This document shows positions 14,707 to 23,588 of a stretch of DNA of 33,747 nucleotides, piece after piece. Source of the stretch: Deltaproteobacteria bacterium (GTDB taxonomy: Bacteria; Myxococcota_A; UBA9042; DTJE01); contig JAKPTZ010000097.1 of the NCBI GenBank assembly GCA_029555025.1, forward strand, positions 1 to 33,747. The letters are read 5' to 3'. Below the pieces are notes generated by a model that was not told where the DNA came from, searched no databases, and saw nothing but the letters and a program-made list of their open reading frames with translations. The translations under genes and the position numbers were made by a program. Each line of letters starts with the position of its first letter. Positions within the stretch are counted from its first letter, which is position 1.

Positions 14707-17421
14707 ATGAAGTCGTCCGCCGCAAGGCATTTTTCATTTATCGTTCTGCTCGTCGCGGCCGGGTGCTCCGGCAATGTCGTCTATACCGATACGTCCGGCG
14801 ATGACGTCGGTCACGATGCTGTCGTGCAGGACACCGGTACCGAAGACGATGCAGGTGACGTCGTCGTGTTTCCCGACATGGGCGGCAACGGAACCGTCTC
14901 GGCCACCCTGCCATCGGCCGAGATGGCGGTCAGGATAACGACACCGTCGAATCGCGGGTACTACGCGACTCAGGCCGGCACGGTTGCCCTTGGGGGCATA
15001 TACTTCGGAAACCTGGAATCAATCGTTTTCGAGGCCGAAGGCGTCACCGGCGGCCAGGTCATCAGTGAGTCGTCAAGTCCTTACTGGCAGACTGCCGCCA
15101 TTTCCCTGAAGCCTGGCGACAATCTGATAACGGTAATCGCCCGCGGGCGCGGGGACAGGGACGATGTTGAACAGCCGCCGGTCACGGTCAGGGACAGCAT
15201 CGTAATCACCTACAACCCGAACATGTACTTCCCGGCGCCTATGCGCATGTCGCCGCCAACCGTCTTTTCCGGCAGGACCCAGGCCGTCCTGGCAAAGGTC
15301 AACATGGGGCTCTTCGGCACGGCGGCGGGCGACCGCATGTACGTCGTAAGGCAGTTTGAGGACGGTCGTCTTTCCGAAAACCTGGGGGGCATGTCGGACG
15401 GCGGCATGGTTAACGGATCGGCCGATGAAATTCAGGGCGACGGCGTTTTCACCGGGCGGGTAACGGTCAAGTGCGATGCCGTTGGAACCCAGCTCTATCG
15501 AGCGGCGCTTGAGGTGACGTCGGATTCGGGAAGTTATGTGGCCCTGTCCGCGCCATTTGAGCTCAGATGCATCGAGAACATTGATTCCGCGACTTGTTCG
15601 GCCCACAAGGAAACTCTGAGCAAGGCGACAAAGGCGTTCATGGCCAAGGTCGATGCCGGAATGCCGGAACAGGCCAGGGCTGCCGCTTTCAAGGTGATTG
15701 CGGCCGATACGTCGATTGCCGAGACAAGCCAGTCCGATGAATCGGGCGGCGGTATCTGGGTCAGGTTCAACGACGGCGTGCTCGGGGCGCTTAACCTGTA
15801 TGCCGAAGGTCAGCGTGGCGGTGGCGGTTCGGACGTTGACGAGGTTCCGGTCAGTCTGCGCGCGGCCGATTTGCGGTCGCTCGACCGCAACCAGATAAGC
15901 AGCCGCGAAACGCTTCTGCTGGCGCCTTTCTTCACCGAATTCGGCCGTCAGGACGAAATTCCGGCGATTGCCGAGATCGTTTCCGAAATCAATTGTCCGG
16001 TCTTCACGCTTAAGGGCCCGTATCTTGGGTCGGGCGCGAGCCTGGAAAAGTTCAGGCAGCTTTCGACCAGCGGAATCATCGCCATATCGACGCACTCCGA
16101 CGTCTATTTCGCCGGCCTTTCCGGCGCCGTCAGGGCCGGCCTTCCGTGGCGCCATCGTGGCGGCCAGGAGATCCTGTGGAGCGGAGAATCGGTCAACTGC
16201 GGCAGGATCGGGTCGTCCGACCAGGAATGCGAGTCGTCGGCGGACTGCCCGGCGGGCTCCACCTGCATCATCACTGATCCGCCGGAGGAATACACCGAGC
16301 AGGTCGAAACCGACGCCGGGATCCAGCAGGTAACCAAGATGACGAAGCCCTCGGGAACGTGTTACGACACGACCCACGCCGACCTGATGTCGGGACGTCT
16401 GGTCATGGGCGATCGAAACTGGGGCGTCACGCCGGAGTTTGTCGAGTACTACGCCGACGAGCAGCGCCTGCCGGGAAGTCTTGTGTATCTGGGCGGCTGC
16501 AGGACGCTTTACAACGGCAGCCTTGCCATGGCGCTCCTGGCCTCCGGCGCCAGGACGGTCCTTGGCTACACCAACCGGGTCTCTTCCGAATTCGCATTCA
16601 AGTCGGGCCGCGACTTCTTCTTTAACTTCCTTCTTCGCACATTGTCGGCAAGCGAGTCATACGGCGGCGGCGACGTCGATCCGGAAAACCCCGGCGGCTT
16701 CTTCAGGCTCTTTGGTGCCCTTGACCTGTCAGTCAAGTACTCGAACATCCTGAACCCCGGGTTCGAAACCTCGGACGCGGCAGCCTGGGTCACCCAGGGT
16801 GACGGCCGCGTAATCACCAGGCTCGGCGAAACCGAGCCGATCGCCGGCAAGTTCATGGGAATCATCTCGACCGGCCTTGGATTCACCGATAAAACCGGAA
16901 CGATTTCGCAGAGTTTCTGCATCCCGGCGGGCGCCCGGGAACTGGTTTTTTACTGGAAGTACTACTCCGAGGAATTTCACGAGTTCTGCGGGACTCTTTA
17001 CCAGGACGCATTCGTCGCCCGCCTGACGACGAAGGACGGCACCGAGTATCCGGTCGTGGATATCAAGGTCGATGACCTGTGCGCGAAAGACGGTTCGACA
17101 ACGCCGCCGGAACTGTGTTTTGAATACGAAGGCTCGTGCGATCCCGAAAAGTGCACGAACAAGGTCAGCGGCAAGCTCGAGTGCCGAAAGTATCACTGCG
17201 AGGCCGACCAGTGCGGCAGCAAGTTCGTGGGCCTCGAGCCATCAGACATCGATTTCGACAGGGGCGACACGTACATGACCGGATGGCAGAAGGCCGTCTT
17301 CCCGCTTGACGCCTTTGATCCCGAGCGCGACGCGCCGGTCACGATATCGTTTTATTGCACCGACAAGGGCGACTCGATCTTCGATACCGCTGTGCTGGTC
17401 GATTCGGTCAGCTTCAGGTAA
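14707..17421 (+). CDS. Lipoprotein with caspase/gingipain/CHAT-like (clan CD) domain
   Basis: A 904-residue outer-surface candidate: signal peptide with lipobox VAAGC (Cys20), then an Asp-rich linker to about residue 60. Residues about 75-330 are strand-rich (Ig-like). The segment at about 398-660 looks like a caspase-hemoglobinase fold: strand TLLLAPFF, helix, ASLEKFRQLSTSG, strand IIAISTHSDV with His463, then SLVYLGGCRTLYNG with Cys598 and ALLASGARTVLGYTNRV, closely paralleling the His/Cys dyad strands of CHAT and C25 peptidases. An insertion of roughly 100 residues between His and Cys carries a Cys-rich DCPAGSTC motif. The last 220 residues (NPGFE onward) resemble a jelly-roll domain with several Cys pairs. 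ATG 14707 was chosen because it starts the signal peptide. The start of an upstream extension to 14497 would precede the promoter. Confidence 0.85.
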   Translation: MKSSAARHFSFIVLLVAAGCSGNVVYTDTSGDDVGHDAVVQDTGTEDDAGDVVVFPDMGGNGTVSATLPSAEMAVRITTPSNRGYYATQAGTVALGGIYFGNLESIVFEAEGVTGGQVISESSSPYWQTAAISLKPGDNLITVIARGRGDRDDVEQPPVTVRDSIVITYNPNMYFPAPMRMSPPTVFSGRTQAVLAKVNMGLFGTAAGDRMYVVRQFEDGRLSENLGGMSDGGMVNGSADEIQGDGVFTGRVTVKCDAVGTQLYRAALEVTSDSGSYVALSAPFELRCIENIDSATCSAHKETLSKATKAFMAKVDAGMPEQARAAAFKVIAADTSIAETSQSDESGGGIWVRFNDGVLGALNLYAEGQRGGGGSDVDEVPVSLRAADLRSLDRNQISSRETLLLAPFFTEFGRQDEIPAIAEIVSEINCPVFTLKGPYLGSGASLEKFRQLSTSGIIAISTHSDVYFAGLSGAVRAGLPWRHRGGQEILWSGESVNCGRIGSSDQECESSADCPAGSTCIITDPPEEYTEQVETDAGIQQVTKMTKPSGTCYDTTHADLMSGRLVMGDRNWGVTPEFVEYYADEQRLPGSLVYLGGCRTLYNGSLAMALLASGARTVLGYTNRVSSEFAFKSGRDFFFNFLLRTLSASESYGGGDVDPENPGGFFRLFGALDLSVKYSNILNPGFETSDAAAWVTQGDGRVITRLGETEPIAGKFMGIISTGLGFTDKTGTISQSFCIPAGARELVFYWKYYSEEFHEFCGTLYQDAFVARLTTKDGTEYPVVDIKVDDLCAKDGSTTPPELCFEYEGSCDPEKCTNKVSGKLECRKYHCEADQCGSKFVGLEPSDIDFDRGDTYMTGWQKAVFPLDAFDPERDAPVTISFYCTDKGDSIFDTAVLVDSVSFR

Positions 17422-17471
17422 CAAACAGGAAATCACTTCCGGGGAATCATGGCGTCGGCGCGGGCGCGATT

Positions 17472-20400
17472 CTATTCAAGGTGGCCCTGAACCGCGGTGA
17501 AGCCGTTCTGTCTGAAGAACTGCTCGACGAAGAACTTGACGTTGGTTCCCGTCGGGATATCGGACACCAGGCTGTTCAGGTCGATGACCGGGATCGGGAA
17601 GTCCAGCAGTTGTTCACAGGTTGGAAGCTGTTCGAGCAGAGGCCCGATCATCGGAAGGATTATGTCGTTGTAGAACTGATCCTTGGTCCATCCGTTGGTG
17701 GCCAGGAATTCCGGATCGACGCTGATGACGTCGAGCATGATCTTCGGAACGTTCAGAAGTCGGATCTTGATTGTCGAGTTGCCTGCCTCGTCCTCGCCCG
17801 CCGCAAGATCGACAAGCCCGATGGCCTGAACGAACACTTCCATGTACATCGGCATCCCGAACACATCGCCTTCAATCCTTGCATACGCATCGCCGAGCTG
17901 GAGCTGCATGACCTGTTCGGGCGCGACCGTGCAGTCCCCCTCGAACGTCTCCGGGTCAAAGACGTACTCTGGATTGCATCCGGTGATGACCGGAGGCGAA
18001 TAGAAGTCCAGGTCAACCTTCTTCAGCACGACGACCGGTATGTCAAGTCCGCCAAGGATGTCCTCGCCAATCGTCAGGTTCAGCGTGCCTGCGTTCCATA
18101 CCGCGTACAGAATCTGGTTCAGGACGTCGTCGTACGCCGCGAAGCCGACCTGGGCGTCTTCCGGAATCACGAACGGGTCGGTGTTGACTTTCAGGCAGTT
18201 GGCGCGTCCGATTGATCCCAGGTTCTCGTGGGCGACGCCCTTCTGTGAATAGATGACCGCGTCCATGTCCAGCCACATCCCGGGGTGATCCAGCTTGAAC
18301 TTTGAAGGCATCGTCATCAGGGAAACTTCCACCGGCTTCGAACCGAGGATGGAAGGAATCTCCAGTGAAGTCTCGATCTTGAACTGATCCAGGAGATCGA
18401 CGATGACATCGTTCAGCATGGTTTCAAGCTGGCCTTTTATGGCCTTCTCGATGGCGTCCGCGAAGACATCGACGATTGAATCGATCAGCCAGTCAAGCAG
18501 GTCGCCGATAAAGCCTTCCAGATCTATGTCCAATCCCGCGATATTGAAATTGGCGAACTTCATCGTCGATGTGAAGACGGCGTTTTCGTCCATCTTGATG
18601 TGCAGTTCGGTATCGACCTCAAATGCATCGGCATATACGTGCCCGGTGACATCCGGACACCAGTCGATGATGAACTGGCACTTGCCTTCGGCCTCGACCT
18701 CCAGGTGGAAATTTCTGATGTCGATGCCAAGCGCGAGGTAGTCCGTCTCGGGGCTCAGGCTGACCGACGGTTTGTCGTACTCGATCTTGCGTATCCAGAC
18801 CTTGTAGGGTCCGGCCGACGCGATCGGGTTGGGAATCAGGTTCTGCAGTTTCAGGCCCCCGACAATCTGCTCCATCAGGGTCGCCACGTCATCCGGCGGC
18901 GGGTTCCGGTTGCCGTCGTCGAAGAAGCTCCTGCCAAGGTATGCCTTGATCGCGCCAGGAACCATCGAGCCTTCAAGGTCGGTCAGATCGACGTCGTAAT
19001 ACTTGGTCGAGAAGAAGAAGCCCCTGGTTTCGGAGGCCTTTTTTCCCATGCTGTTTTCAATGTTGATTTCAACGGTGTTCAGGCCCTGATGGATCTTGGG
19101 CAACTGGTATGTCAGGGTTCCGTTCTTGATGAATTTCGAAGGAGTTTCCTCCTTGCCGTTGACCACCAGCTTCGTGATCCCGGACAGGGCATCGTCTATG
19201 CTCGCCACGACCGCGACCGAAGGCTTGCCGTCGATTGTGGCGCCGCGTGGCGGATAAATTATCGAGAGCATCGGCCCGCTGCCATCGACGCGGATTTCAA
19301 GATCCCTGAACAGCCCCTGGTTCTGGACCAGCCTGAACGTAAGGATGTATCGCCCTTCCTTCTTAAGCAGGAATTCGCCGGACGTGTCGCCGTTAAGCAT
19401 CTTGATTCCGTCCGAAGGCGACTGGACGACGACGACGTTACCTTCCCCGTCCATCGATTCGTAGTCCATCGGCATGATGGTTACCGGCGAGAAGGCCGCC
19501 TTGGGAATCACGTTTCCAAACCGGTCGGTCGCCGTCATCGTCACCTGGATCTTCTGGTTCGTTCCATACACCGGCTTGTTCGGCACGACCTTCAATTCGA
19601 TGTTTTCCGCCGGCGCGGCCCCGACGGTCAGGGCAACCGGGAACAGTTCGAAAAGATCCCATTTTTCAGTCTGCGGGACGCACTTGACCGTATAGATGCC
19701 TGCCTGTTCCGTGTAAAGCTCCTTGCCCTTCAACTGCAGCGCGGGCGGATGGCTGACGGACAGGCCGATGGAACTGACCTTGTTTTCATAGAAGTCACGG
19801 ACTTCACAGTCAACCCGGGATGACTCGCCGGCCACGATCGATTGAGGGTCAAGCTTCGTGTAGATTTTACGGGCGTTGTTCGGCTCGACCGTCACCTGGA
19901 CCGGCGTCGAATCCAGCATCGTCGTGTTTTCAATGCCGCAGGCGATATCGAAGGTTCCGACCGCGATGAACTGGACGTCAAGCCCCGATGTCTTGACGCC
20001 GTTCTGGGGCGTCACAGCGGGGAAAAACCCCGAAGTAATGGGATTGTCCCAGCGATCCTTGCCGGTGCACGTCACATGAACCCAGGCGCCGGCCTTGACC
20101 AGCGTCGGTGTTGCCTCGGTATCGATTTGAACGGCCATTCCGGGATCCACGCTTATGCGTTCGGGCTGAAGATCGATCATCCCGGCGTCGGGCGCGTAAC
20201 AGGTCACGTTGAAAGAGCCGGTCACCGTGAACGTAAGCCTTCCGTCTTCAAGCTCTATGCCTTCCGGAAGTTCCATCGTGTCCGGATCGAGTTTCGTGAT
20301 TTCAGGATTATCGCCTTCCTGGGGTTCGCCCTCCTGTCCGAAATCGATGGTCGCTTTCTTCGGATCCCACACAAGGATTCTGGCAAGGCCAGGTTCCCAT

Positions 20401-20627
20401 CCGCTTCCGATGCAATCGACCTTCACCGGCAGCCCGGCCTGGGTCATGTTCGAGGCGACGACGGTGTCGATCGAGTCGACCGGAATGCCGGAATCCAGGG
20501 AATCGGCGCCGATATCGCCGGAAATCGTATCGGGCGAGGTATTCGGACCACCGCCGCAGCCGGCTGCCGAAGCAAGCGTCATCATCGCAGCAGCCAGGAA
20601 TATCGACAGCCTTCGTGACTTTGTCAT
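17472..20627 (-). CDS. Lipoprotein with Ig-like repeats and TULIP (BPI/LBP)-like lipid-binding half
   Basis: A 1051-residue lipoprotein: signal peptide with Cys24 in SAAGC, then an Asp/Ser-rich linker. Residues about 60-530 contain four or five Ig-like units, several with the phrase 'VTCTGKDRWDNP' or 'VTMTATDRFGNV'. From about 545 the character changes. The amphipathic helix at 700-750 (LEGFIGDLLDWLIDSIVDVF and following) and the stretch YDDVLNQILYAVWNAGTLNL at 832-851 match the two half-domains of tubular lipid-binding (TULIP) proteins such as BPI, where the second begins with a similar 'LN..L...W..G.L' helix. The end contains further helix/strand segments. It likely binds a lipid or other hydrophobic ligand at the cell envelope; this is inference. 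GGAGG precedes the ATG. Confidence 0.88.
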   Translation of the reverse strand: MTKSRRLSIFLAAAMMTLASAAGCGGGPNTSPDTISGDIGADSLDSGIPVDSIDTVVASNMTQAGLPVKVDCIGSGWEPGLARILVWDPKKATIDFGQEGEPQEGDNPEITKLDPDTMELPEGIELEDGRLTFTVTGSFNVTCYAPDAGMIDLQPERISVDPGMAVQIDTEATPTLVKAGAWVHVTCTGKDRWDNPITSGFFPAVTPQNGVKTSGLDVQFIAVGTFDIACGIENTTMLDSTPVQVTVEPNNARKIYTKLDPQSIVAGESSRVDCEVRDFYENKVSSIGLSVSHPPALQLKGKELYTEQAGIYTVKCVPQTEKWDLFELFPVALTVGAAPAENIELKVVPNKPVYGTNQKIQVTMTATDRFGNVIPKAAFSPVTIMPMDYESMDGEGNVVVVQSPSDGIKMLNGDTSGEFLLKKEGRYILTFRLVQNQGLFRDLEIRVDGSGPMLSIIYPPRGATIDGKPSVAVVASIDDALSGITKLVVNGKEETPSKFIKNGTLTYQLPKIHQGLNTVEINIENSMGKKASETRGFFFSTKYYDVDLTDLEGSMVPGAIKAYLGRSFFDDGNRNPPPDDVATLMEQIVGGLKLQNLIPNPIASAGPYKVWIRKIEYDKPSVSLSPETDYLALGIDIRNFHLEVEAEGKCQFIIDWCPDVTGHVYADAFEVDTELHIKMDENAVFTSTMKFANFNIAGLDIDLEGFIGDLLDWLIDSIVDVFADAIEKAIKGQLETMLNDVIVDLLDQFKIETSLEIPSILGSKPVEVSLMTMPSKFKLDHPGMWLDMDAVIYSQKGVAHENLGSIGRANCLKVNTDPFVIPEDAQVGFAAYDDVLNQILYAVWNAGTLNLTIGEDILGGLDIPVVVLKKVDLDFYSPPVITGCNPEYVFDPETFEGDCTVAPEQVMQLQLGDAYARIEGDVFGMPMYMEVFVQAIGLVDLAAGEDEAGNSTIKIRLLNVPKIMLDVISVDPEFLATNGWTKDQFYNDIILPMIGPLLEQLPTCEQLLDFPIPVIDLNSLVSDIPTGTNVKFFVEQFFRQNGFTAVQGHLE

Positions 20628-20671
20628 TGGGGGACCTCCGGTTTCATCGAAACCCAGTCAGGGGACAGAAA

Positions 20672-20700
20672 ATTCTAGGTATATATTGAAGATCATGCAA
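20672..20700 (-). promoter_or_regulatory. Candidate promoter of the TULIP-like lipoprotein gene
   Basis: On the minus strand TTGCAT (20695-20700) and TAGAAT (20672-20677) are separated by 17 bases. The ATG at 20627 follows 44 bases after the -10, with a GGAGGT ribosome binding site. It overlaps no other gene; the metallophosphoesterase gene ends at 20709. Confidence 0.45.
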
Positions 20701-20708
20701 GGAATGGT

Positions 20709-21821
20709 TCATTCGGTGACGACTTCCGTAACCTGCCGGAATCCGTGCCATTTCATCAGGTTCACCATTGGCGGCCCTTTGCGGGGGTATCCGACGATCG
20801 CGTACGTCAGGTCGTTCCTGGCACCCAGGTCGTCCAGTTCCAGTCGGATGGTTCTTGTCCAGCTCCCGGTGTTCACATAGGTGCGGTTCCCGGGGAAGCG
20901 GCGAACCATCGGTCTGTGGCTGTGGCCGGTTATCAACGTGGAATATTCCTCCAGGTTCCGGACCTGGGCCCGCATCTGGCGGTCGAAGTCGGTGAAAAGG
21001 CTGATCTGCTCGATTGCGTTCCTGGCTTTCTGCAGCAGCCCGTGGCCTCGATCCGGCGACGTTCCCAGCCTGGTCCGCAGGAAAAACGCGATTGAGCGGG
21101 CGAGCAGCTTCATCGTGAACCTGCTTTCGAAAATGAGTCCATACAGCATGTAAGTTGAAAGCGGGGACACGTGATCGATTACCGGGTTTTCACCCTTGAC
21201 AGGCACCAGGCATTCGATGAGGTAGCGGCTTCCAAGAGGCAGGTTCAGTATCTTCCTGCCGTCGGAGGTCGAAGTGATTGCCTGTCCCGGCGGTATCCTG
21301 TTGAGCGATTCAAACCCGTTGCCATGACAGATGATAACGCCCATGGGCAGGCGGATGAATTCATTGTCAGTGATGAATGTCATCGCTTCCGGCCGTTCCA
21401 GAACTCCAAGGCGGGCACGGAGGACTTTCTGGACCAGGGGCCACGCCACGTCGATGTCGTGATTGCCCGCGTTGTAGGTGATGGTGTGTCCAGGCACCCC
21501 CGCGAACGCGGCAAGCGCGTCGAAAACGGCCGGATGCCCCTTGATGCAGCGGGCGACCTTCCAGGCGGAAGCCTCTTCCGTTATTTCGGTCGTGTGATGT
21601 CCCTCGAAAGGGATTTTTATGGTGTCCAGGAAGTCGCCGTTAATAAACAGTTCCACCGGCACGTCCGCCCATTCGCCGGTGCTGTAATGCCGAATCAGGT
21701 CGGACAGTTCCCGGTCGTGGTGAAAGTCCTCGAAAGGGTTGACGATTCCCGGTGCGTGGCCAGCCCCCAGATGGGTGTCCGAGAAGATGACCTTGATTTC
21801 CGAGAGGCCTGCCGGAGTCAT
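20709..21821 (-). CDS. Calcineurin-like metallophosphoesterase
   Basis: A 370-residue phosphoesterase. All five family motifs are present: FSDTHLG (Asp15, His17), NGDFLD, YNAGNHD, VIICHGN and LITGHSHRP. These bind two metal ions for phosphate ester hydrolysis. The length exceeds LpxH (about 240 residues), and a long middle section (residues 195-300) with hydrophobic helices may sit on the membrane, so I do not name it lpxH. ATG 21821 is preferred because GGAAG lies 6 bases upstream and the phosphoesterase domain starts at once; an ATG at 21863 (14 residues longer) lacks a ribosome binding site. It is divergent from the ExbD-like lipoprotein gene at 21987. Substrate unknown. Confidence 0.85.
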   Translation of the reverse strand: MTPAGLSEIKVIFSDTHLGAGHAPGIVNPFEDFHHDRELSDLIRHYSTGEWADVPVELFINGDFLDTIKIPFEGHHTTEITEEASAWKVARCIKGHPAVFDALAAFAGVPGHTITYNAGNHDIDVAWPLVQKVLRARLGVLERPEAMTFITDNEFIRLPMGVIICHGNGFESLNRIPPGQAITSTSDGRKILNLPLGSRYLIECLVPVKGENPVIDHVSPLSTYMLYGLIFESRFTMKLLARSIAFFLRTRLGTSPDRGHGLLQKARNAIEQISLFTDFDRQMRAQVRNLEEYSTLITGHSHRPMVRRFPGNRTYVNTGSWTRTIRLELDDLGARNDLTYAIVGYPRKGPPMVNLMKWHGFRQVTEVVTE

Positions 21822-21876
21822 TTTCGCTTCCACAAGGGATTGACCTGCCTGACCGTCAGTCATGACACTGTAACGG

Positions 21877-21899
21877 TTGATGAACAATGGTATCATCAA
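21877..21899. promoter_or_regulatory. Dyad between metallophosphoesterase and lipoprotein genes
   Basis: TTGATGA (21877-21883) and TCATCAA (21893-21899) are perfect complements around a 9-base centre. The repeat lies between the two divergent genes, a common place for an operator. A second palindrome follows at 21906-21919. Confidence 0.3.
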
Positions 21900-21905
21900 G
21901 CGCGT

Positions 21906-21919
21906 TCCGTTGAAACGGA
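21906..21919. repeat. Short palindrome TCCGTT-GA-AACGGA
   Basis: A 6-bp perfect stem with a 2-base centre, 68 bases before the lipoprotein ATG. It is too short to be a terminator and lacks a T tract; it could be a protein binding site or chance. Confidence 0.25.
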
Positions 21920-21986
21920 TTGGGGGCCGTCGTGCCGCCGGACCGCGGACGGAACCCGAACTGTTCATCATTCCAGCGGGGGAAAG

Positions 21987-23552
21987 ATGCGAAAGGCGTT
22001 GCTTCCGGTCTTGTTGTTCGTGTTGTTCGCGGGGGGCTGCCGCGGGGACGGATCGTCGATTCTTGGAGGGTTCGGCCAACTCGATTCCTGCGATTATGCT
22101 GCTTCATGCGCCCAGGCCATCGCACGCGCCTCGTCGGCGGAGGATATTTCGCCGGAGCTCGGGGCCAGGCTCCTGGCGCTGAAGATGAATGCCCTGATGA
22201 AATTCCCGCCGGTCGAGGAAGAATTCCTTTCTTCGATAGGTATCGTTCAGGATGCGGGATACACGAATCTGTTGCCGATCCTTGAGAAGCTGGCCGCCGA
22301 GCCAGAAGGGAAGGTGTTTGCGGATCAGGCAGCGCACGTGGTTGAGTTCATGAAGGAGCCGGTCTGCACGCGCTTCATGGAACTGGAGGCGGTACAGAAA
22401 GGCGCCGGCCCGTTCGCCGCATCGGCCGCGATTGCCAGAATCTCATCTCTTATCCAGGTTCTCTCGGCCGTGACCCCGGAAAACAGCGCGTGGGTGGCCG
22501 GCGCCATACGCCAGGTGGTTGGATGTTCGCTTTCGGACAGGGCGGAAGGCGGCGCGGTCATGCTGGCCGCCCGGACGATGCTTGGCGAGGCGATGGCGGC
22601 CTGTCCGGCCGGCGATTCCGGCGACCTTGTGCTTCGAACCGTGTGTGAACAGGGGCGCAGGCTTCTGGCCGAGGTGTCGATTCCGCTTCCAATGGTGGAA
22701 AGCAGATCCGGTGAACTTGCGGGGGCTCTGCTGCCAATCGGCCGATCGATCGGCATTTCGTTCAATCCGCCCTGGATGATTGTCCTTTCGGCGGGTCGTC
22801 TGATGCTGGTCGATCAGGCGGTGCTTACCCCCGATGGCATGCAGGTTCCGCAGTTTCAGCCGCAGCAGCTCCTTGATCTTCGCCAGCCGCACAGGCAGGA
22901 AGACATCAAGACCGCGCTCCACCAGGCTTTGAAGACCAGGAAGCCGTGGACCAGGCCGGGTGATGATCGATCGACATACATATTCCTTGTCGTTGACCGC
23001 AGCACGACTTTCGCCGACCTGGCCGAGGTTGCCGGCGGGTTCCTCGCGGAAAGCGAGTCGGTACCCCTGGTCGCCGTCCTTCCGGCGGGGGGCTCACTGG
23101 CACTGTGGCAGCCCCTGAACTTCTTCATCAGTTCAAGGCCGCTTTATACGCTGGACGGCAGGATGGGCACTTTCATCGACGTCAGGGCTGATGGCAAGCC
23201 GGGGCCCAACGCGGTGTTTGAGCTGACGCCATTTGGCATCAAGGCCGGCGGCAGGGCGGTCGAAATTTCCCGTTCCGGCGATGGATCCTCGCAGTCAGGA
23301 CCGGATCTGAGGGACGTCAACAGGCTTGCGGCCGAACTGGTGGCCGGTGGAGCGGCTCATGCGGCGACGTTGAAAGTCTCGCAGGCGGTCACCGTGGAAC
23401 ACCTGCTTTCAGTTATGCAGTCGCTCTCGTACCGCATGCCCGAAACCGCCTTTGCGTCCGCCGGGGCCTACCTTTCATCGCAGGAAGTCCGCAAGCGGCT
23501 TGGTGAATACGACTACCTGACGGCCTGGCTCGTGCTTGATCGCAACTGGTAG
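21987..23552 (+). CDS. Lipoprotein with ExbD/TolR-like segments
   Basis: A 521-residue lipoprotein (Cys18 in FAGGC). The N-terminal half (about 30-240) is helical and alanine-rich with seven or so Cys residues, including CDYAASC near residue 35. In the C-terminal half, two segments recall the periplasmic fold of ExbD/TolR: STYIFLVVDRSTTFADLAEV (about 328-347, followed by a Gly and VPLVAVLPAG) and AATLKVSQAVTVEHLLSVMQ (about 459-478). In true ExbD, a transmembrane anchor precedes one such domain; here there is a lipid anchor instead. The gene does not adjoin exbB or tolQ in this window. GGGGGAAAG precedes ATG 21987. A much longer upstream frame is antisense to the metallophosphoesterase and is ignored. 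Function uncertain. Confidence 0.8.
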   Translation: MRKALLPVLLFVLFAGGCRGDGSSILGGFGQLDSCDYAASCAQAIARASSAEDISPELGARLLALKMNALMKFPPVEEEFLSSIGIVQDAGYTNLLPILEKLAAEPEGKVFADQAAHVVEFMKEPVCTRFMELEAVQKGAGPFAASAAIARISSLIQVLSAVTPENSAWVAGAIRQVVGCSLSDRAEGGAVMLAARTMLGEAMAACPAGDSGDLVLRTVCEQGRRLLAEVSIPLPMVESRSGELAGALLPIGRSIGISFNPPWMIVLSAGRLMLVDQAVLTPDGMQVPQFQPQQLLDLRQPHRQEDIKTALHQALKTRKPWTRPGDDRSTYIFLVVDRSTTFADLAEVAGGFLAESESVPLVAVLPAGGSLALWQPLNFFISSRPLYTLDGRMGTFIDVRADGKPGPNAVFELTPFGIKAGGRAVEISRSGDGSSQSGPDLRDVNRLAAELVAGGAAHAATLKVSQAVTVEHLLSVMQSLSYRMPETAFASAGAYLSSQEVRKRLGEYDYLTAWLVLDRNW

Positions 23553-23588
23553 CCACGTTGCCGAATCTTTTCGGAGGCATTGACACAG

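Noticed and set aside
17422-17471. Terminator between the two giant lipoprotein genes
   Set aside because: Only a 4-bp stem (GGAA..TTCC) without a T tract is visible.
18600-19823. 407-residue plus-strand frame within the TULIP-like gene
   Set aside because: Shadow of the real minus-strand gene, whose signal peptide, repeats and codon pattern are convincing.
20709-21821. Naming the metallophosphoesterase lpxH
   Set aside because: It is much longer than LpxH, has a hydrophobic middle section, and shows only generic metallophosphoesterase motifs.
21171-21986. Long in-frame extension upstream of the ExbD-like lipoprotein
   Set aside because: It runs antisense through the metallophosphoesterase gene; the lipoprotein signal peptide at 21987 marks the true start.
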